A stretch of DNA of 64,000 nucleotides from the NCBI RefSeq assembly GCF_940677205.1, contig NZ_OW712331.1, positions 930,001 to 994,000 on the forward strand. The letters are read 5' to 3'. The position numbers were made by a program, and so were the translations under genes. Below are positions 27,132 through 35,151 of the stretch, one piece after another; within the stretch, counting starts at the first letter, position 1; every line of letters begins with the position of its first letter. The stretch is from [Clostridium] colinum (GTDB lineage: Bacteria > Bacillota > Clostridia > Lachnospirales > CAG-274). Below the pieces are notes generated by a model. The model ran no database searches, was not told the DNA's origin, and worked only from the letters and a program-made list of their open reading frames with translations.

Positions 27132-28775
27132 TTGATTAAAAGAAAAATAAAAAATTTAGCAAAAAAAGCCGATAGTTCTATAGGCAAAACAGTAAGTGCA
27201 ACAAAACAACCTAAAGGTTCAAACCGTATAAAAGATAAAATAAGTAGTATAACAAAAAAGGCAAAAAGTACAGTAGGTGTTTTAGTAAAAGCTAGCAAAA
27301 CGGTAAGCAAAAGTATAATAAATAAAGCAAAAAGTACAATAGGTAATGTAGTAAAAGCTACAAAACAACCTAACGATAAAATAAAAAGTCCAACGGAGCC
27401 TAAAAATAAAGAGAAAAAGCAGAAAAAAGCACCTAAAGAAAAGGAAAAAATATCACATAAATTAAAGAAACAAACAAAAGATATAAAGGAAAATGGATTT
27501 TTTTATGGTCCATTAAAAGGTAAAGTAGTAACGGGAGCTAATGACTATTTTATAAAAAACAGAGAAGAATTTATACAATCTTTAAATGAAGAAGGAAAGG
27601 GTGAATATGGCAATACTAAATTTACAAATTCAGTAAAAAAAGGTTTAGATTTAGGAGAAAAAATAGGAGAATTTGTAGAAGAAAGCGAAAATTATTTAGA
27701 AAAATCACTCAATCAAATGATAAAAGGAAGCTATGCCGAAGATGAAACAAATTTATTAGGAACACTAGGAGAAATAGGTGTTGGATGTATACCTTTTGTA
27801 GGGCAAGTAGCAGATATAAGAGAAATAGTATATGATTTTCAAAACTGGGAGTGGAAATGGAGCAGTGTAGGAGATTTAGCTTTAGATGCAGTAGGATTTG
27901 TACCATTAGTAGGAGATGGTGTAAAAGCATTAAAAAAAATACCATTTAAAGAAGTAGGAAATAGTATAAAAAAAGGTAAAGATGCTATACCAGAAGCAAT
28001 AAATAGTTTAAAAAAGGGCACAAAGGAATTTACTGATAAAACATCAAAAAAAGAGATAGGTAAAAGTTTAAAAGAAATAAAGAAAGAAGAAATAAAAAAT
28101 AAAGCAAGGTCAGTTAAAGAAAGATTTGAAAATGTAATAAATCAAATTTTGCCTAAAGAAAATCTAGCCTTTGCAGGCATTCCAGCAGATATAATTGATG
28201 ATACACCTAAAAAATTTAGCAATAATATAAAAGATATAACAGAAGAAGTAAAAAATCCAAATATGAATAATAACAATAATAATAAAGCTAAAAAGAGAAA
28301 ACAAGGTGTTAATATAGCTAGTGATATAATAACAGATGGTTCTCATTTAGAAAATGGAAAATTAAAGCCAAACATAAGATATATGACAGGAGAATATAAC
28401 TATATTTATGAAACAGATAGTAAAGGAAGAATATGTAAATTTGAAACAGATGATTTACAATTAACGAAAAGAACAAAACGCTTGAAACATGCAAAAAACA
28501 CACCAGGGAAACTAAAAGGCGACCACGCAGGACATTTAGCTGGAGATAGATTTGGAGGCTCTCCAGAAATTGATAACTTAGTATCTCAATCATCAATTAA
28601 TAATTTAAGTAAATATAAAGCGCTTGAAAATAAATGGGCTAAAGCACTAGAAGAAAATAAAAAAGTTGAAATAAATATGAAAATAGAGTATAATAATGAT
28701 GACCTTAGACCAAGCAAGTTTATTATTGAATATAAAATAGATGGTGATAAATTTAGTGTTGATTTAGATAATTAG
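27132..28775 (+). CDS. Polymorphic toxin with C-terminal DNA/RNA non-specific nuclease
   Basis: 547 residues, TTG start with GGAG upstream. Residues 1-80 hold three copies of a 15-residue basic repeat, KKAxS(S/T)(I/V)GxxVxA(T/S)K, at about 11-25, 42-56 and 64-78. A Lys/Pro-rich linker follows. Residues about 205-285 are a hydrophobic pre-toxin-like region (GEIGVGCIPFVGQVADI; DAVGFVPLVGDGVKA). The C-terminal ~110 residues match the NS_2 type nuclease of LXG toxins such as YeeF: GDHAGHLAGDRFGG (Asp464, His465, His468), EIDNLV, NLSKYKALENKWAKAL. It has no LXG domain and no signal peptide. Immunity genes follow immediately. Confidence 0.8.
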   Translation: MIKRKIKNLAKKADSSIGKTVSATKQPKGSNRIKDKISSITKKAKSTVGVLVKASKTVSKSIINKAKSTIGNVVKATKQPNDKIKSPTEPKNKEKKQKKAPKEKEKISHKLKKQTKDIKENGFFYGPLKGKVVTGANDYFIKNREEFIQSLNEEGKGEYGNTKFTNSVKKGLDLGEKIGEFVEESENYLEKSLNQMIKGSYAEDETNLLGTLGEIGVGCIPFVGQVADIREIVYDFQNWEWKWSSVGDLALDAVGFVPLVGDGVKALKKIPFKEVGNSIKKGKDAIPEAINSLKKGTKEFTDKTSKKEIGKSLKEIKKEEIKNKARSVKERFENVINQILPKENLAFAGIPADIIDDTPKKFSNNIKDITEEVKNPNMNNNNNNKAKKRKQGVNIASDIITDGSHLENGKLKPNIRYMTGEYNYIYETDSKGRICKFETDDLQLTKRTKRLKHAKNTPGKLKGDHAGHLAGDRFGGSPEIDNLVSQSSINNLSKYKALENKWAKALEENKKVEINMKIEYNNDDLRPSKFIIEYKIDGDKFSVDLDN

Positions 28776-28789
28776 AGAGGAAGATGAAA

Positions 28790-29245
28790 ATGAGAAAAAC
28801 ATTTGAAGATAACTTTAGTGAAATACAGGCAGATATGGTAGATATTTGTATGGAATATGTAGAAGATAGGGCAGATGAAATATATATTTATGGTTGTTAT
28901 GAAGATAAGTGTTTATCAAGTAATTATTTTTACAATATTAATGGACAGATATTAAAGAAACATAAATTAAATGATGCATATGATGGTAATGAAGTATATG
29001 ATGTTTCTGATGAAAATCAAAGTATGGTGTTAGATATTTTAAAAAAAGATATTAGAAAAATAAAAGATTTATGTTTAGAAAATGAAAGAGAAATGCCAAC
29101 AGAAATAAAATTAATTTACAATGTGAAAAAAAATAGTTTAAAAGCAGAATATAAATATGAAAATGTATGGTCACAATATGAAAATAAATTACCTCAAGAT
29201 GTTATAGAAGAATGGTTTGAAGAAATAAAAGCAAAAAATAGCTAA
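28790..29245 (+). CDS. YezG/DUF600-type immunity protein, copy 1
   Basis: 151 residues from the ATG that aligns with the other two copies; an ATG six bases earlier would add two residues. An acidic, soluble protein starting TFEDNFSEIQADMVDICMEY. The C-terminal half (TEIKLIYNVKKNSLKAEYKYE, WSQYENKLP, IEEWFEEIKAK) fits the YezG family, the known antidotes of YeeF-type nuclease toxins. It is 14 nt after the toxin stop. It differs from copies 2 and 3 mainly in residues 36-82, while both ends are almost identical, so it probably neutralises the adjacent nuclease. Confidence 0.7.
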   Translation: MRKTFEDNFSEIQADMVDICMEYVEDRADEIYIYGCYEDKCLSSNYFYNINGQILKKHKLNDAYDGNEVYDVSDENQSMVLDILKKDIRKIKDLCLENEREMPTEIKLIYNVKKNSLKAEYKYENVWSQYENKLPQDVIEEWFEEIKAKNS

Positions 29246-29313
29246 ATTTTATTACAATATTTAATAAATATTATATTTTATTGAAAATTAAAAAGTAAAT
29301 AGAGGAAGAAAAA

Positions 29314-29769
29314 ATGGGAAAAACATTTGAAGATAATTTTAGTGAAATACAGGCAGATATGGTAGATATTTGTATGGAATATGTAGAAGATAGAGCAGAT
29401 GAAATATATATTTATGGTTGTTATGAAGATAAGTTTTTAACAAGTGATTATTTTTATAAAATTGATGGTAAAATATTAGATAGACATAAATTAAATGACG
29501 CATATGATGGCAATGAAGTATATGATGTTTCTGATGAAAATCAAGGGTTTGTATTAGATATTTTAAATAAAGATATTAGAAAAATAAAAGAGTTATGTTT
29601 AGAAAATGAAAGAGAAATGCCAACAGAAATAAAATTAATTTATAATGTGAAAAAAAATAGTTTAAAAGCAGAATATAAATATGAAAATGTATGGTCGCAA
29701 TATGAAAATAAATTACCTCAACATGTTGTAGAAGAATGGTTTGAAGAAATAAAAGCAAAAAATAGCTAA
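29314..29769 (+). CDS. YezG/DUF600-type immunity protein, copy 2
   Basis: 151 residues. Nearly identical to copy 1 in the first 35 and last 60 residues, with changes such as FLTSDYFYKIDGKILDRH in the middle. The ribosome site AGAGGAAG and the 3' flank (TTTTATTACAATATTTAAT) are also repeated, so a segment of about 520 nt was duplicated in tandem. No matching second toxin gene is present. It may protect against a toxin variant from a related strain or simply raise dosage. Confidence 0.7.
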   Translation: MGKTFEDNFSEIQADMVDICMEYVEDRADEIYIYGCYEDKFLTSDYFYKIDGKILDRHKLNDAYDGNEVYDVSDENQGFVLDILNKDIRKIKELCLENEREMPTEIKLIYNVKKNSLKAEYKYENVWSQYENKLPQHVVEEWFEEIKAKNS

Positions 29770-29823
29770 ATTTTATTACAATATTTAATACATATTAAAA
29801 AAAAATAAATAAAGGAAGAAAAA

Positions 29824-30279
29824 ATGGAAAAAACATTTGAAGATAATTTTAGTGAAATACAGGCAGATATGGTAGATATTTGTATGGAATATGTAGAAGA
29901 TAGAGCAGATGAAATATATATTTATGGTTGTTACGAAGATAAATGCTTATCAAGTGATTATTTTTACAATATTAATGGAAATATATTAATGAAGCATAAA
30001 TTAAATGATGCATACAATGGCGATGAAATATATGATGTTTCTGGTGAAAGTCAAGGGTTTGTATTAGATATTTTAAATAAAGATATAGAAAAAATAAAAG
30101 AGTTATGTTTAGAAAATGAAAGAGAAATGCCAACAGAAATAAAATTAATTTACAATGTGAAAAAAAATAGTTTAAAAGCAGAATATAAATATGAGAATGT
30201 ATGGTCACAATATGAAAATAAATTACCTCAACATGTTATAGAAGAATGGTTTGAAGAAATAAAAGCAAAAAATAGCTAA
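29824..30279 (+). CDS. YezG/DUF600-type immunity protein, copy 3
   Basis: 151 residues, third member of the tandem set. Changes again cluster centrally: CLSSDYFYNINGNILMKH, AYNGDEIYDVSGESQGF, DIEKIKEL. The start region and the end EEWFEEIKAKNS are the same as the other copies. It shares FVLDILNKDI with copy 2 and CLSS with copy 1, which suggests mosaic exchange between copies. The island ends here; a terminator stands about 100 nt downstream. Confidence 0.7.
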   Translation: MEKTFEDNFSEIQADMVDICMEYVEDRADEIYIYGCYEDKCLSSDYFYNINGNILMKHKLNDAYNGDEIYDVSGESQGFVLDILNKDIEKIKELCLENEREMPTEIKLIYNVKKNSLKAEYKYENVWSQYENKLPQHVIEEWFEEIKAKNS

Positions 30280-30375
30280 AATTTATTACAATATTTAATA
30301 CATATTATTTAGATAAAAAATAAAAATTAAGTAAAGGTAAAGTACTATAAATTATAGCAAAAAATTAATGATATA

Positions 30376-30428
30376 AGTGAACCTAATAAGCTAAATAAAA
30401 AATCTTAGCTAACAGGGTTCGCTTTTTT
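30376..30428 (+). terminator. Terminator at the end of the toxin island
   Basis: A stem AGTGAACCT (30376-30384) with AGGGTTCGCT (30414-30423), using two wobble pairs, and an inner AGCTA/TAGCT stem, followed by TTTTTT. It is the main feature in the 286-nt gap before the siderophore operon. Confidence 0.7.
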
Positions 30429-30471
30429 ATATTTTTATAAATTTAATTTATATAGCTAAAATTAATTTATC

Positions 30472-30500
30472 TTGACAAAATAATTTATTTATTATATTAT
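30472..30500 (+). promoter_or_regulatory. Promoter of the siderophore ABC operon
   Basis: -35 TTGACA (30472-30477), 17-nt spacer, -10 TATTAT (30495-30500). Confidence 0.65.
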
Positions 30501-30508
30501 AAATATAG

Positions 30509-30526
30509 TTAATTGTAGACAACTAA
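30509..30526 (+). promoter_or_regulatory. Candidate iron-repressor operator
   Basis: An 8-2-8 inverted repeat, TTAATTGT-AG-ACAACTAA, with one mismatch, 9 nt after the -10 and therefore over the start of transcription. Its place in front of a siderophore importer suggests Fur or a DtxR-type repressor. The sequence does not clearly match either consensus. Confidence 0.45.
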
Positions 30527-30565
30527 AATTTATTAAAGCTAACATAAGTTAACAGGGGGTATAAA

Positions 30566-31615
30566 ATGAAATTAAGAAAAATAAATTTAATTTCTATTGT
30601 AATTTTAGGTATTACTATTACTGGATGTACGCTTAATAATGAAAATGTACAAAATAGTAATACCTCTAATAAAAATATAAATATTAAAAATAGTAAAATT
30701 AATGAACAATATCCTATTACTATAAAACATGCATTTGGAGAAACTGTAATTAATAGTAAACCAGAACATATAGCAACAATATCTTGGGGAAATCAAGATG
30801 TTCCATTATCTCTTGGGATATTACCAGTTGGAGTATCAAAGGCTAATTATGGTGGAAATGATGAAACAGGGCTACTACCTTGGACAAGTGCAAAATTTAA
30901 AGAGCTAGGAGAAGAAAATCCTAATGTTTTTGATGATACAGATGGATTAGATTTTGAGGCAATTAGTAATTCAAAGCCAGATGTTATTTTAGCATCATAT
31001 TCTGGTATAACAAAAGAAGATTATGATTTGCTAAGTCAAATAGCGCCTGTTATAGCTTATCCTAGATTAGCTTGGCAAACTAAATGGAGAGAGCAAATTA
31101 TTTTAAATTCAAAAGCTATGGGTATGGAAGAAAAAGGAAAAGAATTAGTTTTAAATTTAGAAGATATAATAATAAAAGAAACTAGCAAATATCCACAAAT
31201 TAAAGGTAAAAATGTTGCATTTCTTTATTTTAATCCATCAGATTTAGGAAAATTTTACATATATTTACCAGAAGACCCTAGAGTAAATTATCTTATGGAT
31301 TTAGGATTTAATTTACCAAATAGTATTTTAAATCTCTCAAAGGAGTCCAATTCTTTTGCTTTAGAAATAAGTGCTGAGAATGTTGAAATATTAAATGATG
31401 TAGATATTATAATATGTTATGGAGATGAGAAGTTGTTGAAATCTTTACAAGAAGATAAACTAATTGGAACTATACCAGCTATAAAAAGAGGTTCAGTAGC
31501 ACTTATAGAAGATGGTACTCCTCTTGCAGCTTCTGCTACTCCATCAGCTTTATCTATACCAGCTACTATTGAAGAATATGTTAAAATACTTAGTAAGGCA
31601 GTTGATAAAATATAA
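30566..31615 (+). CDS. Iron-siderophore ABC transporter, substrate-binding lipoprotein
   Basis: 349 residues. A lipoprotein signal peptide ends at Cys21 (LGITITGC), followed by an Asn/Lys-rich linker and the FhuD/BtuF-type fold (about 55-345): HAFGETVINSKPEHIATISWGNQD, PDVILASYSGI, DVDIIICYGDE, IPAIKRGSVALIEDG, read here in pieces. It captures ferric siderophores outside the membrane for the two permeases downstream. An AGGGGG site precedes the ATG. The stop overlaps the first permease start (TAATG). The siderophore type cannot be told. Confidence 0.9.
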   Translation: MKLRKINLISIVILGITITGCTLNNENVQNSNTSNKNINIKNSKINEQYPITIKHAFGETVINSKPEHIATISWGNQDVPLSLGILPVGVSKANYGGNDETGLLPWTSAKFKELGEENPNVFDDTDGLDFEAISNSKPDVILASYSGITKEDYDLLSQIAPVIAYPRLAWQTKWREQIILNSKAMGMEEKGKELVLNLEDIIIKETSKYPQIKGKNVAFLYFNPSDLGKFYIYLPEDPRVNYLMDLGFNLPNSILNLSKESNSFALEISAENVEILNDVDIIICYGDEKLLKSLQEDKLIGTIPAIKRGSVALIEDGTPLAASATPSALSIPATIEEYVKILSKAVDKI

Positions 31616-32610
31616 TGAAATATTATAAAAACATATTATTAATTTTTATAATACTAATAATATTAATATTATGTATATTTTCTTCATTAATTTTTGGTGC
31701 TAAACATATTGAATTTAAAATAGTTATAGATACATTAAATAATTTAAATAATAATAGTTTTGAATCAATAGTTATTAAAGAACGAATACCTAGAACAGTT
31801 TTTAGTCTTATAGCTGGAGGTGCTTTAGCTATATCTGGTACAATTATGCAGTCAATAACAAGAAATCCTATAGCAGATCCAAGTATTTTAGGTATAAATA
31901 CAGGTGCATCTCTATTTGTTGTTTGTGGCATTGCATTTTTAGGTATTACTACATATAGAGAATATATATTACTCGCTTTATTAGGAGCATCATTAACTGC
32001 TATATTTGTATATTTTATCGCATCTATTGGTAATGGTGTATCATCAATTAATTTTGCTTTATCTGGTGTAACAATAAGTGTAATTTTATCATCGTTAATA
32101 AATATTATTATGTTACCAAGGAGCCAAGTTATTAGTAGTTTTAGATTTTGGCAAGTTGGAAGTGTTAGTGGTGTAACATGGCAATCTATAATATCAATGC
32201 TACCATTTATTATTATTGGTGTAATATTGAGTTTTATTATTGCTCCATCTTTAAATTTATTATCTTTAGGAGATGAAGTTGCAACAGGATTAGGTGTTAA
32301 AATAGGGTTAACAAAAGCTATTAGTGCTATTTCAGTAATTTTACTTTGTGGAACAGTAACAGCATTAGCGGGTCCTATTAGTTTTATAGGGCTTATGGCT
32401 CCGCATATAGTGAGGTTATTATTTGGTAGTAATGTTAAATTAATAATTTTTATATCATCATTTATAGGAGCCGTTTTGCTAACTTTTTCAGATGTAATAG
32501 GCAGAATTTTAGGAGCACATAGTGAACTAGAGGTTGGTATAGTTACATCATTTATAGGAGCTCCTATTTTTATTATTATTTCAATGAAAGCAAAGGTGCG
32601 TTCATTATGA
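31615..32610 (+). CDS. Iron-siderophore ABC transporter permease (FecCD family)
   Basis: 331 residues with about nine to ten hydrophobic helices. Family motifs: RIPRTVFSLIAGGALAISGTIMQSITRNPIADPSILGINTGASL near 60-100 and the ATPase-contact loop GPISFIGLMAPHIVRLL near 255-272, quoted here as RIPRT, RNPIADP and GLMAPH. It forms half of the membrane channel. Start overlaps the binding-protein stop; stop overlaps the next permease by 4 nt (ATGA), so stoichiometry is coupled by translation. Confidence 0.92.
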   Translation: MKYYKNILLIFIILIILILCIFSSLIFGAKHIEFKIVIDTLNNLNNNSFESIVIKERIPRTVFSLIAGGALAISGTIMQSITRNPIADPSILGINTGASLFVVCGIAFLGITTYREYILLALLGASLTAIFVYFIASIGNGVSSINFALSGVTISVILSSLINIIMLPRSQVISSFRFWQVGSVSGVTWQSIISMLPFIIIGVILSFIIAPSLNLLSLGDEVATGLGVKIGLTKAISAISVILLCGTVTALAGPISFIGLMAPHIVRLLFGSNVKLIIFISSFIGAVLLTFSDVIGRILGAHSELEVGIVTSFIGAPIFIIISMKAKVRSL

Positions 32611-33632
32611 AAAATTTAAATTATATTGATTATGGATATTTAAAAAGGAAGAGAAAAACAACAATTATAACAATATTTTTAATACTATTAATAATAAGTT
32701 TAGGACTTGTTATATTAATAAGTGGCAAGGAAAAATATTCTATTTTAACGGTAATAAAAGTTTTAATGGGACAACAAATAGATGGGGCCAATTTTGCTAT
32801 ATTAATAATAAGATTACCTAGAATGTTATCAGGGTTTTTAGTTGGTATGTCACTTGCTATTGCTGGAAATACATTTCAAACAATCTTAAGAAATTCTTTG
32901 GCTAGTCCAGATGTTATAGGAATTAGTACAAGTTCTAGTTCAGCAGCTGTATTTTGTATTTTAATATTAAACTATTCAGGAGTTATCGTATCCGTTATAG
33001 CTACTATTTTTGGAGTAATTGTAGCTATATTAATTTATATTATTTCAAAAGGAAATATTTTTTCTAATAATAGACTTATATTAATAGGTATTGGCGTTCA
33101 AACTATGTTAAATGCATTAATTTCTTATATGTTGGTAAGTGCTAATGAATATGATATTTCAGAGGCGTTAAGATGGCTTAGTGGTAGCTTAAATGGTGTA
33201 CAAATGAAAAGTATACTAAGTTTATTTATTATAACAATTATTTTTACTTCTGTAATACTAATTTTAGAAAATTATCTAAAAATTATAGAATTGGGTGAAG
33301 AGTTGTCTATTACTCTAGGAGTAAAAACTAATTTAGTAAGAGTAGTATTAATAATAAGTGCAGTTTTTCTTATAGCATTTTCTACATCTATTACAGGCCC
33401 AATATCTTTTGTAGCATTTTTGTCTGGACCAATAGCTAAAAATTTAGTAGGAACAGGGTCTAAAAATATATTTATATCTGGTTTAGTAGGAGCTATTTTA
33501 GTTTTATTATCTGATTTAGTAGGACAATTTGTTTTTAATACAAGATATCCAGTTGGTGTTATGACAGGTATTATAGGTGCTCCATATCTTTTAATATTAT
33601 TAATTAAATTAAATAAAAAGGGTAGTGTATAA
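32607..33632 (+). CDS. Iron-siderophore ABC transporter permease (FecCD family), second subunit
   Basis: 341 residues with about nine to ten helices after a short basic N-terminus (YLKRKRKT). Motifs: RLPRMLSGFLVGMSLAIAGN near 68-87, RNSLASPDVIGIS and GPISFVAFLSGPIAKNL near 260-276. It pairs with the preceding permease. The typical APH loop seen in the first subunit is replaced by SGP, as in FecD/FhuG-type second subunits. The ATPase gene starts one base after its stop (TAATATG). Confidence 0.92.
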   Translation: MKNLNYIDYGYLKRKRKTTIITIFLILLIISLGLVILISGKEKYSILTVIKVLMGQQIDGANFAILIIRLPRMLSGFLVGMSLAIAGNTFQTILRNSLASPDVIGISTSSSSAAVFCILILNYSGVIVSVIATIFGVIVAILIYIISKGNIFSNNRLILIGIGVQTMLNALISYMLVSANEYDISEALRWLSGSLNGVQMKSILSLFIITIIFTSVILILENYLKIIELGEELSITLGVKTNLVRVVLIISAVFLIAFSTSITGPISFVAFLSGPIAKNLVGTGSKNIFISGLVGAILVLLSDLVGQFVFNTRYPVGVMTGIIGAPYLLILLIKLNKKGSV

Positions 33633-33633
33633 T

Positions 33634-34437
33634 ATGGATAATAAACAAATATTAAAAGGAAATAATTTAGTTTTAAGCTATGATAATAGAGAAATAATTC
33701 ATAGTGTGGATATAACTATACCACCTAATAAAATAAGCGTAATAATAGGATCCAATGGTTGTGGAAAATCCACACTGTTAAAAAGTTTTGCGAGATTATT
33801 AAAACCAAAGTCTGGAACAATTACTATAAATGATAAACAACTTGAAGATTTTAATACAAAACAATTAGCACAAATTTTAGGGCTTTTACCACAATCTCCA
33901 ATTGCACCTGAGGGAATAAGTGTATTTGATTTAGTATCTAGAGGAAGATTTCCTTATCGAAAATTTTTAAAAGGAATTTCTAGCCAAGATAGAAAGGCAG
34001 TAGAAAATGCACTTAAAATTGTTAATATTGAAAAATTGGCTAATAGAAATGTAGATGAATTATCTGGTGGACAAAGGCAAAGAGTTTGGATAGCTATGGC
34101 ATTGGCACAACAAACAGATATATTATTATTAGATGAACCAACAACTTATTTAGATATATCATATCAAATTGAAATTTTAGACTTATTAACAGATATAAAT
34201 AGAAAAAATAAAACTACTATTGTTATGGTATTACATGATATAAATTTATCGGCAAGATATGCAGATTATATTTTTGCGATAAATAAAGGTAATCTTGTAT
34301 GTCATGGTACACCTTCTAAGGTTATATCGGAAAATTTAATGAAACAAGTATTTAATTTGGACTGTGTTGTTATTCAAGACCCTATTTCAAAAACACCTAT
34401 GATTGTACCAAAAGGAAGACATCATATAAAAAATTAA
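33634..34437 (+). CDS. Iron-siderophore ABC transporter ATP-binding protein
   Basis: 267 residues from the ATG right after the permease stop; a GTG nine bases earlier lies too close to the ribosome site AAAGGG. Walker A GSNGCGKST near 40-48, Q-loop LPQSP, signature LSGGQRQRVWIAMALAQ, Walker B ILLLDEPTTYLD and the H-loop VLHD are all present. It powers siderophore import and is the FecE/FhuC type. It is the last gene of the four-gene operon, ending at the hairpin 34449-34489. Confidence 0.94.
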   Translation: MDNKQILKGNNLVLSYDNREIIHSVDITIPPNKISVIIGSNGCGKSTLLKSFARLLKPKSGTITINDKQLEDFNTKQLAQILGLLPQSPIAPEGISVFDLVSRGRFPYRKFLKGISSQDRKAVENALKIVNIEKLANRNVDELSGGQRQRVWIAMALAQQTDILLLDEPTTYLDISYQIEILDLLTDINRKNKTTIVMVLHDINLSARYADYIFAINKGNLVCHGTPSKVISENLMKQVFNLDCVVIQDPISKTPMIVPKGRHHIKN

Positions 34438-34448
34438 AAGACTTTTAA

Positions 34449-34489
34449 AATAAGTACTATGTTTATTTAAAATAAACATAGTACTTATT
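34449..34489. terminator. Hairpin at the end of the siderophore operon
   Basis: A perfect 19-bp inverted repeat (34449-34467 and 34471-34489; AATAAGTACTATGTTTATT) with a 3-nt loop, 11 nt after the ATPase stop. The T-run is weak, so termination relies on the long stem. Confidence 0.65.
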
Positions 34490-34490
34490 G

Positions 34491-34519
34491 TTGACTATAC
34501 TATAAAATTATTATAAAAT
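34491..34519 (+). promoter_or_regulatory. Probable promoter of rdgB-yfcE-tex
   Basis: -35 TTGACT (34491-34496), 17-nt spacer, -10 TAAAAT (34514-34519), 37 nt before rdgB. Confidence 0.5.
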
Positions 34520-34556
34520 AGGTATACTATATAATAATTTTTAAAAGGGGATATTT

Positions 34557-35147
34557 ATGAATGAAATTATTTTTGCTACTAAGAATAAAGGTAAAATAAA
34601 AGAAATACAATCAATTTTAGGAAATTATTTCAGTGTAAAGTCTATGGAAGAAATAGGATTAAATATAGATATTGTAGAAGATGGAAAAACTTTTGAAGAA
34701 AATGCCCTAAAAAAGGCTATTGAAATAATGAAATTAACTAATAAAATGGTTTTAGCAGATGATTCTGGATTAGAAATAGATTATTTAAATGGTGAACCTG
34801 GCGTATATTCAGCTAGATATTTAGGAGAAAATACACCATATGAAATAAAAAATAAAAAAATATTAGAAATGTTAGATGGTGTAGAAGAAGAAAAAAGAGG
34901 AGCTAGGTTTGTGAGTGTTATTGCGTTAGCAATACCAAATGAAAAGCCTATTACAACAAAAGGTACAATAGAAGGTATTATAGGGTATGAAATTAAAGGT
35001 GAAAATGGTTTTGGATATGACCCTATATTTTGGTTAGTAGACTTTAAAAAAACATTAGCTCAACTGTCTATTGAAGAAAAAAATAAAATAAGTCATCGTG
35101 GAAAAGCATTATATGAAATGAAAAAAATATTAGAAAAAATGGTGTAA
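34557..35147 (+). CDS. rdgB: XTP/dITP diphosphatase (RdgB/HAM1 family)
   Basis: 196 residues. N-terminal FATKNKGKIKEIQSIL, the metal/active site ADDSGLEIDYLNGEPGVYSARY (quoted as ADDSGLE and PGVYSARY) and the late GFGYDPIFW and SHRGKAL motifs are all present. It removes ITP, dITP and XTP from the nucleotide pool by pyrophosphate release. Cytoplasmic. An AAGGGG site precedes the ATG. It overlaps no gene but is 4 nt before the phosphoesterase, a pairing common in Firmicutes. Confidence 0.94.
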   Translation: MNEIIFATKNKGKIKEIQSILGNYFSVKSMEEIGLNIDIVEDGKTFEENALKKAIEIMKLTNKMVLADDSGLEIDYLNGEPGVYSARYLGENTPYEIKNKKILEMLDGVEEEKRGARFVSVIALAIPNEKPITTKGTIEGIIGYEIKGENGFGYDPIFWLVDFKKTLAQLSIEEKNKISHRGKALYEMKKILEKMV

Positions 35148-35151
35148 TTTT

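Larger units (their letters stand above)
23460..30279 (+). other. VgrG-linked polymorphic toxin-immunity island
   Basis: Eight same-strand genes between two terminators: Imm11-like protein, VgrG-like spike, small DcrB-like protein, pentapeptide-repeat protein, nuclease toxin and three near-identical immunity genes. The DNA looks even richer in A/T than the flanking core genes, with almost all codons ending in A or T. No sheath, tube, baseplate ATPase or type VII secretion gene is visible. The island replaces the usual neighbours of rplS, which suggests acquisition. Confidence 0.65.
28776..30300 (+). repeat. Tandem array of three ~510-525 nt immunity-gene units
   Basis: Start codons at 28790, 29314 and 29824 give periods of 524 and 510 nt. 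Each unit has a GGAAG ribosome site, one immunity gene and a common 3' flank containing TTATTACAATATTTAATA. Divergence lies in the centre of each gene. Confidence 0.85.

Noticed and set aside
27132-28775. LXG toxin of the type VII secretion system
   Set aside because: The C-terminal nuclease fits, but no LXG domain is at the N-terminus and no EsxA-like or Esa/Yuk genes are nearby; the neighbours are VgrG-like instead.
30376-30428. T-box or other riboswitch before the siderophore operon
   Set aside because: The GGGTTCGC segment recalls structured RNA, but there is no T-box sequence, and the element ends in a T-run upstream of the operon's own promoter; it is a plain terminator.
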